From: Variovorax sp. EL159
Lineage (GTDB): Bacteria > Pseudomonadota > Gammaproteobacteria > Burkholderiales > Burkholderiaceae_C
Reading direction: 5' to 3'
Assembly: GCF_900100965.1 (NCBI RefSeq)
Contig: NZ_FMUJ01000003.1
Span: 496,001-560,000 of the forward strand
Length of the DNA stretch: 64,000 bases
Made by a program: the position numbers and the translations under genes. Shown here piece after piece: positions 18,586-26,297 of the stretch. Numbering within the stretch: position 1 is the first letter of the stretch; each line of letters begins with the position of its first letter. A model generated the notes under the pieces. The model was not told where the DNA came from. It ran no database searches and saw nothing but the letters and a program-made list of their open reading frames with translations.

Positions 18586-19662
18586 TCAGTGCGGCGTGTC
18601 GTTCAGGTCGTATTTCATGATCCGGCCATGGCGCCCTTCGAGGTCGCGCTCGACGGCGTACACGTCGCCGCTGGGCGCATTGCGTTGCGACAGCACCGCA
18701 TCCAGCGCGCCAAGGTCGGCCGCGTCGAGCTGCAGGTCGAGCACCTTCAGGTGGTCCGCAAGATGGTCACCGCGCCGCACCCCCACGATGACGGCCGCGA
18801 CGGCCGGCTGCTGCAGCACCCAGCGCATGGCCACCGTCGGGATCGACACGCCATGCCGCTGCGCAACCCGTTGCAGCTGCACCAGCAGTTGCTGGAACAG
18901 GTCCCAGCCGCCGAAGTCGTCGATGACGAGCTTGTACTTGACCAGCGAGCGGTTCTCGAAGGTGTGGCCCGGATCGCTCTTGCCCAGCCAGCGCTCCGAC
19001 AGGAAACCACCGGCCACGCTGCCGTAGCACAGCAGCTTCATGCCCGACTGCGCGCAGTACGGCGTCATAAGCGGCAAGGGCCGCTGGTCGAGCAGCGAGT
19101 ACTGCACCTGCATGCTGAACAAGGGCACGCCCGCCTCCGCCAGCTCCCGCGCGTGCGGCGTGTCGAAATTGGTGCCGCCCACGCGGTCGATCTTGCCGGC
19201 GCGCTGCAGCTCGGTGAGCCAGTGCGCGACTTCGAGATAGCGCGGCACGCTGTAGTCCCACCAGTGGAACTGCACGAGGTCGAGCCGCTCCATGCGCAGT
19301 CGCTTGAGCGAGCGGTCGATGATCTGCTCGACCTGGCGCTTGTCGATGGTTGGCAGGATTGCGAGGTCGGGCACGAACTTGGTGTGCACCCGCAGTTGCG
19401 AAAGGCTGTCCCGGCCATGGCGCTGCAGGTGGTCGGCGCGGAACTCGCCGATCATTTCTTCGACGCCCGTGTAGATGTCGGCGCAATCGAAGGTGGTGAT
19501 GCCAGCGTTGTAGTAGGCCGCCATGTCGGCGATGGCGCTTGCGCGGTCGACATCGCCATGGCCGCCGGCCAGTTGCCAGCCGCCCTTGAGCAAACGGGAG
19601 ATCGAGTAGCCGGATGCGAGTTCGATGCGGTGCTGCGAAGAAGAGGTGAGAGAAGAAGTCAT
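18586..19662 (-). CDS. Aldo/keto reductase
   Basis: A 358-residue NAD(P)H-dependent oxidoreductase of the aldo/keto reductase barrel family. The catalytic tetrad is visible as D59, Y64 (TFDCADIYTG), K95 (VHTKFVPD) and H133 (VQFHWWDY), and the cofactor region lies in AAVIVGVRRGDHL. The ATG at 19662 overlaps the TGA of the preceding small gene, so it belongs to the XRE regulator / TIGR04076 / reductase transcript. The substrate is unknown. Confidence 0.88.
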   Translation of the reverse strand: MTSSLTSSSQHRIELASGYSISRLLKGGWQLAGGHGDVDRASAIADMAAYYNAGITTFDCADIYTGVEEMIGEFRADHLQRHGRDSLSQLRVHTKFVPDLAILPTIDKRQVEQIIDRSLKRLRMERLDLVQFHWWDYSVPRYLEVAHWLTELQRAGKIDRVGGTNFDTPHARELAEAGVPLFSMQVQYSLLDQRPLPLMTPYCAQSGMKLLCYGSVAGGFLSERWLGKSDPGHTFENRSLVKYKLVIDDFGGWDLFQQLLVQLQRVAQRHGVSIPTVAMRWVLQQPAVAAVIVGVRRGDHLADHLKVLDLQLDAADLGALDAVLSQRNAPSGDVYAVERDLEGRHGRIMKYDLNDTPH

Positions 19663-20012
19663 GAAGGCTCGTTCGAGGGATGGACCACCGCCGTGGTGTC
19701 GGCGTGGCGAAAGGTGCGCAGCCCGATGCGGGTGATGCGAAAGCGCGACGGGCAATGCGGGTCGGGGCACGCCACTTCGGCGTCGGTGCTCATCCAGTCG
19801 TTCGCATCGGTGGGCCGCTGCTTGGCGGCCAGCAGCGGCAGCAAGGCGCCGAGCGAATAGATCGAAAAGCCCTGTCCTTCAGGCAGATGCAGCATCTCGC
19901 CGCGCAGCTCGAAGAAGTCGCCGACCTTCGCGCCGCAGTAAAGCCTGGCGCCTTCGGGGGCAACGACCTCGACGCGCAGGTCATGGAGCGTGAAACGGGT
20001 GTCGGTGGTCAT
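19659..20012 (-). CDS. TIGR04076 family protein
   Basis: A 117-residue soluble protein. The arrangement of a VGDFFELRG strand, the central IYSLGALLPLLAAKQRP helix and a VACPDPHCPSRFRITRI ending resembles TIGR04076 proteins, whose function is not known. Cys residues in LYCGAK and ACPDPHC could bind metal. It lies between the XRE-cupin regulator (16-base gap) and the aldo/keto reductase (4-base overlap), implying a joint role. Confidence 0.7.
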   Translation of the reverse strand: MTTDTRFTLHDLRVEVVAPEGARLYCGAKVGDFFELRGEMLHLPEGQGFSIYSLGALLPLLAAKQRPTDANDWMSTDAEVACPDPHCPSRFRITRIGLRTFRHADTTAVVHPSNEPS

Positions 20013-20028
20013 CGGGGGCCTTGCGGGT

Positions 20029-20565
20029 TCAGGGGTTGGGTGGCGTCACCGACAGGATGATTTCGGTGGGCGCCTGCGACTGGTTCATGTAGCGGTGCGG
20101 CAGGCGCGAGTCGAACGAGATGCTCTCGCCAGCCAGCACCGGGTAATCGACGCCCGCGATCTGCGCCACCAGTGCGCCGCCGACGACGTACACGCATTCC
20201 GTCGAGGCATGGCCGCGCGGTTCGTCGGCCGACACCTGCCCCGGCTGCAGCACGGCGCGCAGCACTTCGAGCTGCCCGTTGCCGGCCGTGAGGCGTTCGT
20301 AGCCGACCTGCCCCTTGGGCGCGGTGAGCAGCGAGCGTTCGCCCGGGCGGCTGATCCACACCGAAGGTGGCGCTGGCGCGGAGAACAGCGAGGACACCGA
20401 TTCGCCAAAAACGCCAGCCAGCCGGCGCATGGTGTCCAGGCTCGGGTCGGTGACCGAGCGCTCGATCTGGCTCAGCAGCGTGGCCGACACACCGGCCTGG
20501 GCGGCCAGATCGCGCAGCGACAGGCCGCGCACGGTGCGCAGCTCTTTCAGTCGTTCACCGATCAT
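20029..20565 (-). CDS. XRE-family regulator with C-terminal cupin domain
   Basis: A 178-residue transcription factor. Residues 1-60 are a lambda-repressor-like helix-turn-helix (LRDLAAQAGVSATLLSQIER) and residues about 75-175 a cupin sensor domain (PRGHASTECVYVVGGAL, SFDSRLPHRYMNQSQ). This architecture usually senses a small metabolite and controls catabolism or uptake genes. It heads the transcript with the TIGR04076 protein and aldo/keto reductase, and is divergent from a symporter operon that it probably regulates. Confidence 0.9.
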   Translation of the reverse strand: MIGERLKELRTVRGLSLRDLAAQAGVSATLLSQIERSVTDPSLDTMRRLAGVFGESVSSLFSAPAPPSVWISRPGERSLLTAPKGQVGYERLTAGNGQLEVLRAVLQPGQVSADEPRGHASTECVYVVGGALVAQIAGVDYPVLAGESISFDSRLPHRYMNQSQAPTEIILSVTPPNP

Positions 20566-20578
20566 GTGGGCATCCTGG

Positions 20579-20767
20579 TTTTGTGCAGTGTGGCTTCATT
20601 GGATGGCGATGGTATGTGCTGTGTGGCTGCACGTCAACGGTGCGTTCACTCGAAGCCGGTGCACTGGAATATTGTCAAACCACAAGGCGACTAAGAACAA
20701 AAATAGCGGAATACCATCTTGCGCTTTCCGGCAATCCGGTTGCACACTCCGTCCAGTTTTGTGCAGT
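20579..20767. promoter_or_regulatory. Divergent promoter region with 11-bp direct repeats
   Basis: The 222-base gap between the XRE-cupin gene and the DUF3311 gene carries exact copies of TTTTGTGCAGT at 20579-20589 and 20757-20767, and a GTGC...GCAC inverted motif near 20616-20632. These are candidate operator sites for the adjacent XRE regulator. The spacer is noticeably more AT-rich than the flanking genes. Confidence 0.45.
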
Positions 20768-20787
20768 ACCACTTTACAGGAACCTAG

Positions 20788-21087
20788 ATGGCCGACGTCC
20801 CCGCCGAACGCAGCAGAAGCAAGCCACCCCGCCTTGGCCACCGATGGCTGCTGGTGTTTCCCTTCGTCTGGCAGGCCTGCCTGGCGCCGGCGGTGAACGA
20901 CATCGCCGCCACGCCATTCGGACTGCCCTTTCCGATGTTCTGGCAGATGGCCGGCATCGTGCTCACGAGCGTGGTGATCGCGCTGGTCTTCAGGCTCGAT
21001 GCGCGCGCCGGCGTCGAAGCCGAAGAGGCCGAGTTCCTCGCGAAAAGCCAGCGGGCCGACGATGCAGGCAAGGACGGCGCACCATGA
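20788..21087 (+). CDS. DUF3311 small membrane protein, symporter partner
   Basis: A 99-residue protein with two membrane segments (about 20-38 and 48-67) and a charged C-terminal tail. The pattern FPFVWQACLAPAVND plus FPMFWQMAGIVLTSVVIALVF is typical of DUF3311 proteins, which are found directly before sodium:solute symporters. Its TGA overlaps the ATG of the symporter gene, so the two are coupled and may form a complex. Confidence 0.85.
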   Translation: MADVPAERSRSKPPRLGHRWLLVFPFVWQACLAPAVNDIAATPFGLPFPMFWQMAGIVLTSVVIALVFRLDARAGVEAEEAEFLAKSQRADDAGKDGAP

Positions 21088-22595
21088 AGCTCGCGATCGT
21101 CCTGGCCATCTTGCTGGCCACTGTTGCGGGCGCCATTGCCTACGGCCGCCGCACCCGCCACGGCAAGAGCTTTGCCGACTGGGCCGTCGGTGGCCGCAGC
21201 CTGGGCACGCTGGTGTTCTGGTTCATGAATGCGGGCGAGGTCTACACGACCTTCGCGGTGCTCGGCATCTCGGGCTACGCATGGGCGCTGGGCGCGCCCG
21301 CCTACCTCGCGTTCTGTTCGGTGTCGATGAGCTATGCGGTGGGCTACTGGCTCATGCCGAAGATCTGGCGCGCGGGCCGGCTCGGGCGGCTGCTCACGCA
21401 GTCGGACTTCTTCGCCGCGCGCTACGACGCGCCCTGGCTCGGCGTGCTCACGGGCGTCGTGGGCATCGCCTCGCTGGTCGTGTACGTGCAGATCCAGTTG
21501 GTGAGCCTCGGGCTGATCGTGCAGCTCACGCTGGGCAGCAGCATCTCGGGCGAGGCCGCGACGGTGGGCGCGGGCCTGCTGATGGTGGCCTTCGTCTTCA
21601 CGGCGGGCGTGCGTTCGGCCGCCTTCGCGGCCGGCGTGAAAGACGTGCTGATGGTCATCGTCGTGGTGCTGCTGAGCGTGACCGTGGCCAGCAAGGTCGG
21701 CGCGGCCTCGCTGCTCGACCTGTTCTCGATGGCCGAGGCGCAGCACCCCGGTATCGGCAAGTTTCCGGGCCTGGATGCCACCTCGCCCACCACCGCGATC
21801 TGGCTCATGACATCGGCCATCAACATCGCGCTGGGCAACTGGGTCTTTCCGCATCTGTTCCAGATGTCGTACACGGCGCACAGCGCCACGGCGATTCGCC
21901 GCAATGCGATCTGGCAGCCGCTGTACTCGCTGGCTTATTTCTTCATCATCCTGCTGGGCTTCGCGGCGCTGCTGGCCCACACGCAGCCGCCGGGCGGCAA
22001 CCTGAACGCGGCGCTGCTGCAGTTCGTGTCGGACCGCTATCCGGCGTGGATGGTCGGCCTTCTCGCGGGCACGGGCTTCCTGCTGGCGCTGGCACCGGGC
22101 TCGCTGCTGTTGCTGACGGCCGGCTCGATCTTCACGCGCAACGTGGTGCGGCCGTTCCGGCCCGGGCTGGGCGAGCGTGGGTCGCTGGCGCTGTCGCGCG
22201 GCTCGCTGGTGGTGTTCGCGGCCATCGCGGTGTGGCTGTCGGTCAGCCAGAAGGGCTCGCTGGTGAAGATCCTGCTCGATGCCTATTCGGCCATCGGCAT
22301 GCTCGCGCCCGGCGTGTTCCTCGGCTTCTTGTGGAAACGCACGAGCGCGATCGGCGTGCTGGCCGGGCTGGTGGCGGGCTTCGTCGCCCTGCTGGCGCCT
22401 TTCGCGGCGAAGTTCTGGGCGACAGCCGTGCCGCAGTGGGAGGCCGGGCTGATCGCGATGGCGATCAACGCAGCGGTGGTGGTTGTCGTCAGTCTGGCTA
22501 CCGCAGCGCCGCGGCGCGAGGCGGTCGCACTGGGGCTGCATGATGAGCCGCTGCCCGATGCCAGCGCACCGGAGCTGCGCGCGCGGACGGCCTGA
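21084..22595 (+). CDS. Sodium:solute symporter family transporter
   Basis: A 503-residue inner-membrane protein with about 13 hydrophobic segments and an SSS-family N-terminus (FADWAVGGRSLGTLVFWFMNAGEVYT). It should import an organic solute with sodium. It follows a DUF3311 gene by a 4-base overlap, as in PanF-like and related carboxylate symporters. The ligand is not readable; the divergent XRE-cupin regulator and linked aldo/keto reductase suggest a carbonyl or carboxylate substrate. It converges on hom with an 18-base gap. Confidence 0.88.
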   Translation: MKLAIVLAILLATVAGAIAYGRRTRHGKSFADWAVGGRSLGTLVFWFMNAGEVYTTFAVLGISGYAWALGAPAYLAFCSVSMSYAVGYWLMPKIWRAGRLGRLLTQSDFFAARYDAPWLGVLTGVVGIASLVVYVQIQLVSLGLIVQLTLGSSISGEAATVGAGLLMVAFVFTAGVRSAAFAAGVKDVLMVIVVVLLSVTVASKVGAASLLDLFSMAEAQHPGIGKFPGLDATSPTTAIWLMTSAINIALGNWVFPHLFQMSYTAHSATAIRRNAIWQPLYSLAYFFIILLGFAALLAHTQPPGGNLNAALLQFVSDRYPAWMVGLLAGTGFLLALAPGSLLLLTAGSIFTRNVVRPFRPGLGERGSLALSRGSLVVFAAIAVWLSVSQKGSLVKILLDAYSAIGMLAPGVFLGFLWKRTSAIGVLAGLVAGFVALLAPFAAKFWATAVPQWEAGLIAMAINAAVVVVVSLATAAPRREAVALGLHDEPLPDASAPELRARTA

Positions 22596-22612
22596 CGCGC
22601 TGGGGGGGGTGT

Positions 22613-23974
22613 TCAGGCCTCCAGCGCTTCCACACGCAGCGTCACCACCGGGCCGGCTACTTCCGCCCTCGCCTGCAGCGCATGCACCGCCAGGTCCAGC
22701 GCGCCTTGCGAAGCAGGCCCCGTCAGTACCAGCACCTGCGGACCGACACCGGGCCGCTCGGCCGCCAGCGCCACCTGCCGAACCGGCACGCGCTGCTCGG
22801 CGAGGCAGGCCGTCACCGCCTGGATCTGGCCGACCGAATGCACCGGCACCCGCAGGTAGTGCGCCGTGTGCACGGCCGCGCGCGGCAACACCGGCAAGGC
22901 ATTCGTCGCGTGGGCATGCACGCCCAGATGCGGCACATGGTTCGCGGCATGGACACCATCGAGTCGCGCCACATCGACCAGGTCGGCGATCACGGCCGAT
23001 GCGGTCTGCTCCGAGCCGGCACCCGCGCCGTAGTACATCGTCAGGCCGGCGGCGTCGCTCTTGACCATGACCGCATTCATCGATCCGTTCACATGCGCCA
23101 TCAGGTGATCGGCCGGCACCAGCGCGGGCTGCACGCGAAGCTCCACGCCGTCCGCCTTGCGGCGCGCCACGCCGAGCAGCTTGATGCGGTAGCCCAGTTG
23201 CTCGGCGCAGGCCACGTCCAGCCCTTGCAAGGCGGTGATGCCCTCCACCTGCGCATCGACAAAGCGCAGCGGCATGCCGAAAGCATTGGCGGCAAGCAGC
23301 GTCAGTTTGTGGGCGGCATCGATGCCCTCGATGTCGAAGGTGGGGTCGGCTTCCGCGTAGCCGAGCGACTGGGCCTGCGCGAGTGCGCTCGCGAAGTCCA
23401 ACCCCTCGTCGCGCATCTTGCTCAGGATGAAGTTGGTGGTGCCGTTGATGATGCCCGTCACCCATTCGATGCGATTGGCCGCAAGGCCCTCACGCAGCGC
23501 CTTGATGATCGGGATGCTCACGGCCACGGCGCCTTCGTAGGCGACGACCACGCCCTTCTCTCGCGCGGCGGCAAAGATTTCAGTGCCGTGCACCGCCAGC
23601 AAGGCCTTGTTGGCCGTGACCACGTGCTTGCCGTGCGCGATGGCGGCCAGCACCCAGTCGCGCGCGGGGCCGGTGCCGCCCGCCACTTCCACCACCACAT
23701 CGACGTCGGGGTGCGTGGCCACATGCAGCGGGTCGGCAGTGAGCGGCACGCTGCCCTCGACGACCGTTGCCGCCCGTTCGAGGTTGCGGGCCGCAACGAT
23801 CACCAGCTCGATCGCCCGGCCGGCGCGGGCCGCGATGTCGGCCCGGTTGCGGGCCAGCACGCGAAAGGTGCCCGAGCCCACGGTGCCGATACCGATCATC
23901 CCCACGCGCAGGGGACGAATGGCCGCAGGGCGGCTGTGCAAGGGCTCGAGGGATTCAACGGGATCGCGGTACAT
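22613..23974 (-). CDS. hom: Homoserine dehydrogenase
   Basis: Reduces aspartate semialdehyde to homoserine, leading to threonine, isoleucine and methionine. The 453-residue product has the NAD(P) motif VGMIGIGTVGSG near 24-35, the catalytic VTANKALLA lysine and GYAEADPTFDIEGIDAAHK. Two differences from usual betaproteobacterial Hom: the A-V-A-G-G loop reads AVAVS, and the C-terminal ACT-like region has lost the usual PGVL turn. thrC does not follow, so it may be a second hom copy. Of two close ATGs (23980 and 23974) the second has GGAG at proper spacing. A Thr/Ile leader peptide and terminator lie just upstream, implying attenuation control. Confidence 0.93.
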   Translation of the reverse strand: MYRDPVESLEPLHSRPAAIRPLRVGMIGIGTVGSGTFRVLARNRADIAARAGRAIELVIVAARNLERAATVVEGSVPLTADPLHVATHPDVDVVVEVAGGTGPARDWVLAAIAHGKHVVTANKALLAVHGTEIFAAAREKGVVVAYEGAVAVSIPIIKALREGLAANRIEWVTGIINGTTNFILSKMRDEGLDFASALAQAQSLGYAEADPTFDIEGIDAAHKLTLLAANAFGMPLRFVDAQVEGITALQGLDVACAEQLGYRIKLLGVARRKADGVELRVQPALVPADHLMAHVNGSMNAVMVKSDAAGLTMYYGAGAGSEQTASAVIADLVDVARLDGVHAANHVPHLGVHAHATNALPVLPRAAVHTAHYLRVPVHSVGQIQAVTACLAEQRVPVRQVALAAERPGVGPQVLVLTGPASQGALDLAVHALQARAEVAGPVVTLRVEALEA

Positions 23975-23989
23975 GGACATCTCCAGACG

Positions 23990-24021
23990 AAAAAACAAAA
24001 CCCAGCTGCCAGAGCTGGGTT
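23990..24021 (-). terminator. Attenuator terminator before hom
   Basis: On the minus strand a perfect 9-bp stem AACCCAGCT / AGCTGGGTT with a 5-base loop is followed by TTGTTTTTT. It ends 16 bases before the hom start, in the leader and not after a gene, so it is placed to abort transcription before hom. Confidence 0.88.
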
Positions 24022-24047
24022 GATTCGTTCGGGGAGAGAGCGATACA

Positions 24048-24091
24048 CCAGGTGGCTGCCGGAACGGCCACCTGCGCGTGCTCAGGTGGCC
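24048..24091 (-). promoter_or_regulatory. Mutually exclusive leader hairpins (pause / alternative) of the hom attenuator
   Basis: Three segments share one sequence. GGCCACCTG (24091-24083, overlapping the last leader codons and stop) pairs perfectly with CAGGTGGCC (24074-24066). The same second segment can instead pair over 8 bp with GCCACCTG (24056-24049). A ribosome stalled on the Thr codons would cover segment one and free segment two. How segment three affects the downstream terminator is not obvious by eye. Confidence 0.7.
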
Positions 24092-24207
24092 GCGGTGGTA
24101 ATGGTGGTAATCATTCGAGCAACAACCATCGCCTGCGCGGAGGCAGGCGGCATCATGCGAGCCATGGAGGCTGCGGCGGATGCGGGGGTGAAGTTGTGGC
24201 TCGACAT
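24082..24207 (-). CDS. Thr/Ile-rich leader peptide of hom (attenuation leader)
   Basis: A 41-residue frame starts at ATG 24207, ends at TGA 24082-24084 and finishes in MITTITTAAT. Five of the last ten residues are Thr and two are Ile, as in the enterobacterial thr operon leader. Several in-frame ATGs exist (24207, 24165, 24114 among others), and even the shortest keeps the whole Thr/Ile run. No strong Shine-Dalgarno is visible; a promoter-like TACACT ends 9 bases before the first ATG, so the message may be almost leaderless. The gene lies between aapM and hom on the same strand. Low charged tRNA-Thr or tRNA-Ile would stall ribosomes here and permit hom expression. Confidence 0.82.
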   Translation of the reverse strand: MSSHNFTPASAAASMARMMPPASAQAMVVARMITTITTAAT

Positions 24208-24216
24208 GAGGGCCGG

Positions 24217-24222
24217 AGTGTA
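24217..24222 (-). promoter_or_regulatory. Candidate -10 box for the hom leader transcript
   Basis: TACACT on the minus strand lies 9 bases before the first leader ATG, in the 39-base gap after aapM. No convincing -35 box is seen. The same ACACT-to-ATG arrangement recurs before the AraC gene at 59692. Confidence 0.35.
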
Positions 24223-24246
24223 CAACAGGCTTGTTAACCAACCGGC

Positions 24247-25302
24247 TCAGGGCGCAGCCGACAGGCGCTTTTCGAGCCACACGCTGTAGCGCGAGAGCCC
24301 GAAGCACAGCACCCAGTACATCGCCGCGATGAACAGGTAGCCCTCGAGGTAGAACGGCCGCCAGGTCGGGTCGCCGCCGAGTGCCAGGCCCAGCGCACCG
24401 GTCAACTCGAACAGGCCGACCACCGTGACCAGCGAGGTGTCTTTCAGCGTGCCGACCACGCTGTTGGTCAGCGCCGGCACCACGAGCCGCAGCGCCTGCG
24501 GCAGCACGATGTCGCGCTGCACCGGCCAGCGGCCGAAGCCGAGCGCCATGGCGACCTCGGTCTGTTCGCGCGGCACCGCCTGCAGGCCGCCACGGATGAT
24601 CTCGGCCAGATACGCCGCCACGAACAGCGTGAGGCCCGCGAGCACCCGCACCAGCACGTCGGGCTGCCAGCCCGCCGGCCACAGCAACGGCAACAGGAAC
24701 GAAGCCATGAACAGCACCGAGATCAGCGGCACGCCGCGCACCAGTTCGATGTAACTCGCGCTCAGCGTGCGCACCACAGGCCAACCCGAGCGGCGCCCCA
24801 ATGCCAGCAGCAATGCGAGCGGAAAAGCCAGCGCCAGCCCGACCACAGCCAGCCCGATGGTGAGCGGCAGGCCACCCCAGCGGCTCGTCGGCACATGGCT
24901 CAGCCCGGCGACGCCGCCACGCATCAGCAGCACGAACAACAGCAGCGCGACAACCCACAACGGCACCAGCCACCAGCGCCAACTGCGCGGCCACGCACTG
25001 AGCACGGTGATGGCCGACAACACGACCACCGCGATGGCCGGGCGCCATTGCTCTTCATAGGGAAAGCGGCCGAACAGCATCGGCCGCCACTTCTCGGCCA
25101 CCACGCCCCAGCAGGCGCCGTGCTGCACCGCGCGGCAGGCTTCGGCATCGGGGCGGAACACAGCGTGCACCACACCCCACTCGATGACATGGAAGCCGCC
25201 CCACACGAGCAGCGCAATTAACAGAACAGTCGCCAGCGCGCGCAGCGGTGAGCCCCAGAGCTCGCTGCGCCATGCAATCGGGCCCTGTGCGACGTTCCTC
25301 AT
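24247..25302 (-). CDS. aapM: Polar amino-acid ABC transporter permease (AapM-like)
   Basis: A 351-residue inner-membrane permease of the His/Glu/Gln/Arg/opine (3-TM) family. It has N-terminal hydrophobic segments, then the permease core with the EAA-type loop EVAMALGFGRWPVQRDIVLPQALRLVVPALTN, where the ATPase would dock. The start overlaps the aapQ stop by four bases. In classical aapJQMP or bztABCD operons an ATPase gene follows; here the next gene is the hom leader, so the importer must borrow an ATPase from elsewhere. Confidence 0.9.
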   Translation of the reverse strand: MRNVAQGPIAWRSELWGSPLRALATVLLIALLVWGGFHVIEWGVVHAVFRPDAEACRAVQHGACWGVVAEKWRPMLFGRFPYEEQWRPAIAVVVLSAITVLSAWPRSWRWWLVPLWVVALLLFVLLMRGGVAGLSHVPTSRWGGLPLTIGLAVVGLALAFPLALLLALGRRSGWPVVRTLSASYIELVRGVPLISVLFMASFLLPLLWPAGWQPDVLVRVLAGLTLFVAAYLAEIIRGGLQAVPREQTEVAMALGFGRWPVQRDIVLPQALRLVVPALTNSVVGTLKDTSLVTVVGLFELTGALGLALGGDPTWRPFYLEGYLFIAAMYWVLCFGLSRYSVWLEKRLSAAP

Positions 25303-26297
25303 CGCCAGCCTCGCAGCGCGACGCGCGCGTTGTAGCGGTTCATGCCGAAGGAAATCAGCAGCGACAGCAGCAGGTAGACCGCCATGATGATCGCGATGCA
25401 CTCGAAGGCCCGGCCATTCGAGCCGATGGTGGTGTTCGCCACCGACACCAGCTCCGGGTAGCCCACGGCCACCGCCAGCGACGAATTCTTGACGAGGCTC
25501 AGCAACTGGTTGGTGAGCGAGGGCACGATCACCCGCAGCGCCTGCGGCAGGATCACGATGCGCAACTGCTGCACCGACGACAGCCCCAGCGCCTGCCCCG
25601 CGAGCACCTGCCCCTGAGAGACCGACAGGATGCCGGCGCGCACGATCTCGGCCACGAAGGCCGCCGAGTAGAAAGACAGCCCCGCCACGATGGTCACGTA
25701 CTCGGGGCTCAGCGCGGCGCCACCGCTCACGCCGAAATCGCCGCGCTCGGGCCACTCGAAATGCGTGGGCCACCAGCCGCCCTCGCCCGCCACGGGCCAG
25801 GGCACGCTGAGACCGCCCTTGCTGAGCCACACGCCCGGCATCAGGTGCACGGGCTCGGTCGGATCGGGCAGCAGGTTGGCCATCGCGAAGGCCAGCATCA
25901 GCAACTGCACCAGCAGCGGCACGTTGCGCAGCAACTCGACATACGCGGTGCAGATGCCGCGCAGCAGCACGTGCGGCGCCAGCCGGCCAATGCCGATCAG
26001 CGTGCCGAGCACGACCGCGAAGATGGCCGCCGGCACCGCCGCGCGCACCGTGTTGATCAGGCCCGCAAGAAATGCACGCCAAAAGGGCTGGCTCGCATCG
26101 AAGTCGAGCCAGCCTTCGCTGATCGAGAAACCCGCAGGCTCGGTGAGAAAGTCGAAGCCGGAGCGGACACCCCGCGCGCGCAGCACTTCGAGCGCGTGGT
26201 GCACCACCCAGGCCGCGCCAGCCACGACGGCCAGCACCAGCAGCGCCTGGACCACCCAGGCCAGCCAGGCGCCGCGGCGCGAGGCCCTGCCGTTCAT
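25299..26297 (-). CDS. aapQ: Polar amino-acid ABC transporter permease (AapQ-like)
   Basis: A 332-residue inner-membrane protein pairing with AapM to form the pore. It carries a long periplasmic insertion after the first segments (SEGWLDFDASQPFWRAFLAGLINTVRAA), characteristic of AapQ/BztB, and an EAA loop (GQALGLSSVQQLRIVILPQALRVIVPSLTNQ). It overlaps aapJ and aapM by four bases at each end, so the three are translated together. Confidence 0.9.
   Translation of the reverse strand: MNGRASRRGAWLAWVVQALLVLAVVAGAAWVVHHALEVLRARGVRSGFDFLTEPAGFSISEGWLDFDASQPFWRAFLAGLINTVRAAVPAAIFAVVLGTLIGIGRLAPHVLLRGICTAYVELLRNVPLLVQLLMLAFAMANLLPDPTEPVHLMPGVWLSKGGLSVPWPVAGEGGWWPTHFEWPERGDFGVSGGAALSPEYVTIVAGLSFYSAAFVAEIVRAGILSVSQGQVLAGQALGLSSVQQLRIVILPQALRVIVPSLTNQLLSLVKNSSLAVAVGYPELVSVANTTIGSNGRAFECIAIIMAVYLLLSLLISFGMNRYNARVALRGWR

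Noticed and set aside
22613..25048. Apparent 811-residue hom fusion
   Set aside because: The upstream part is out-of-frame reading of aapM and the leader region. The ribosome binding site, leader peptide and terminator all place the hom start at 23974.
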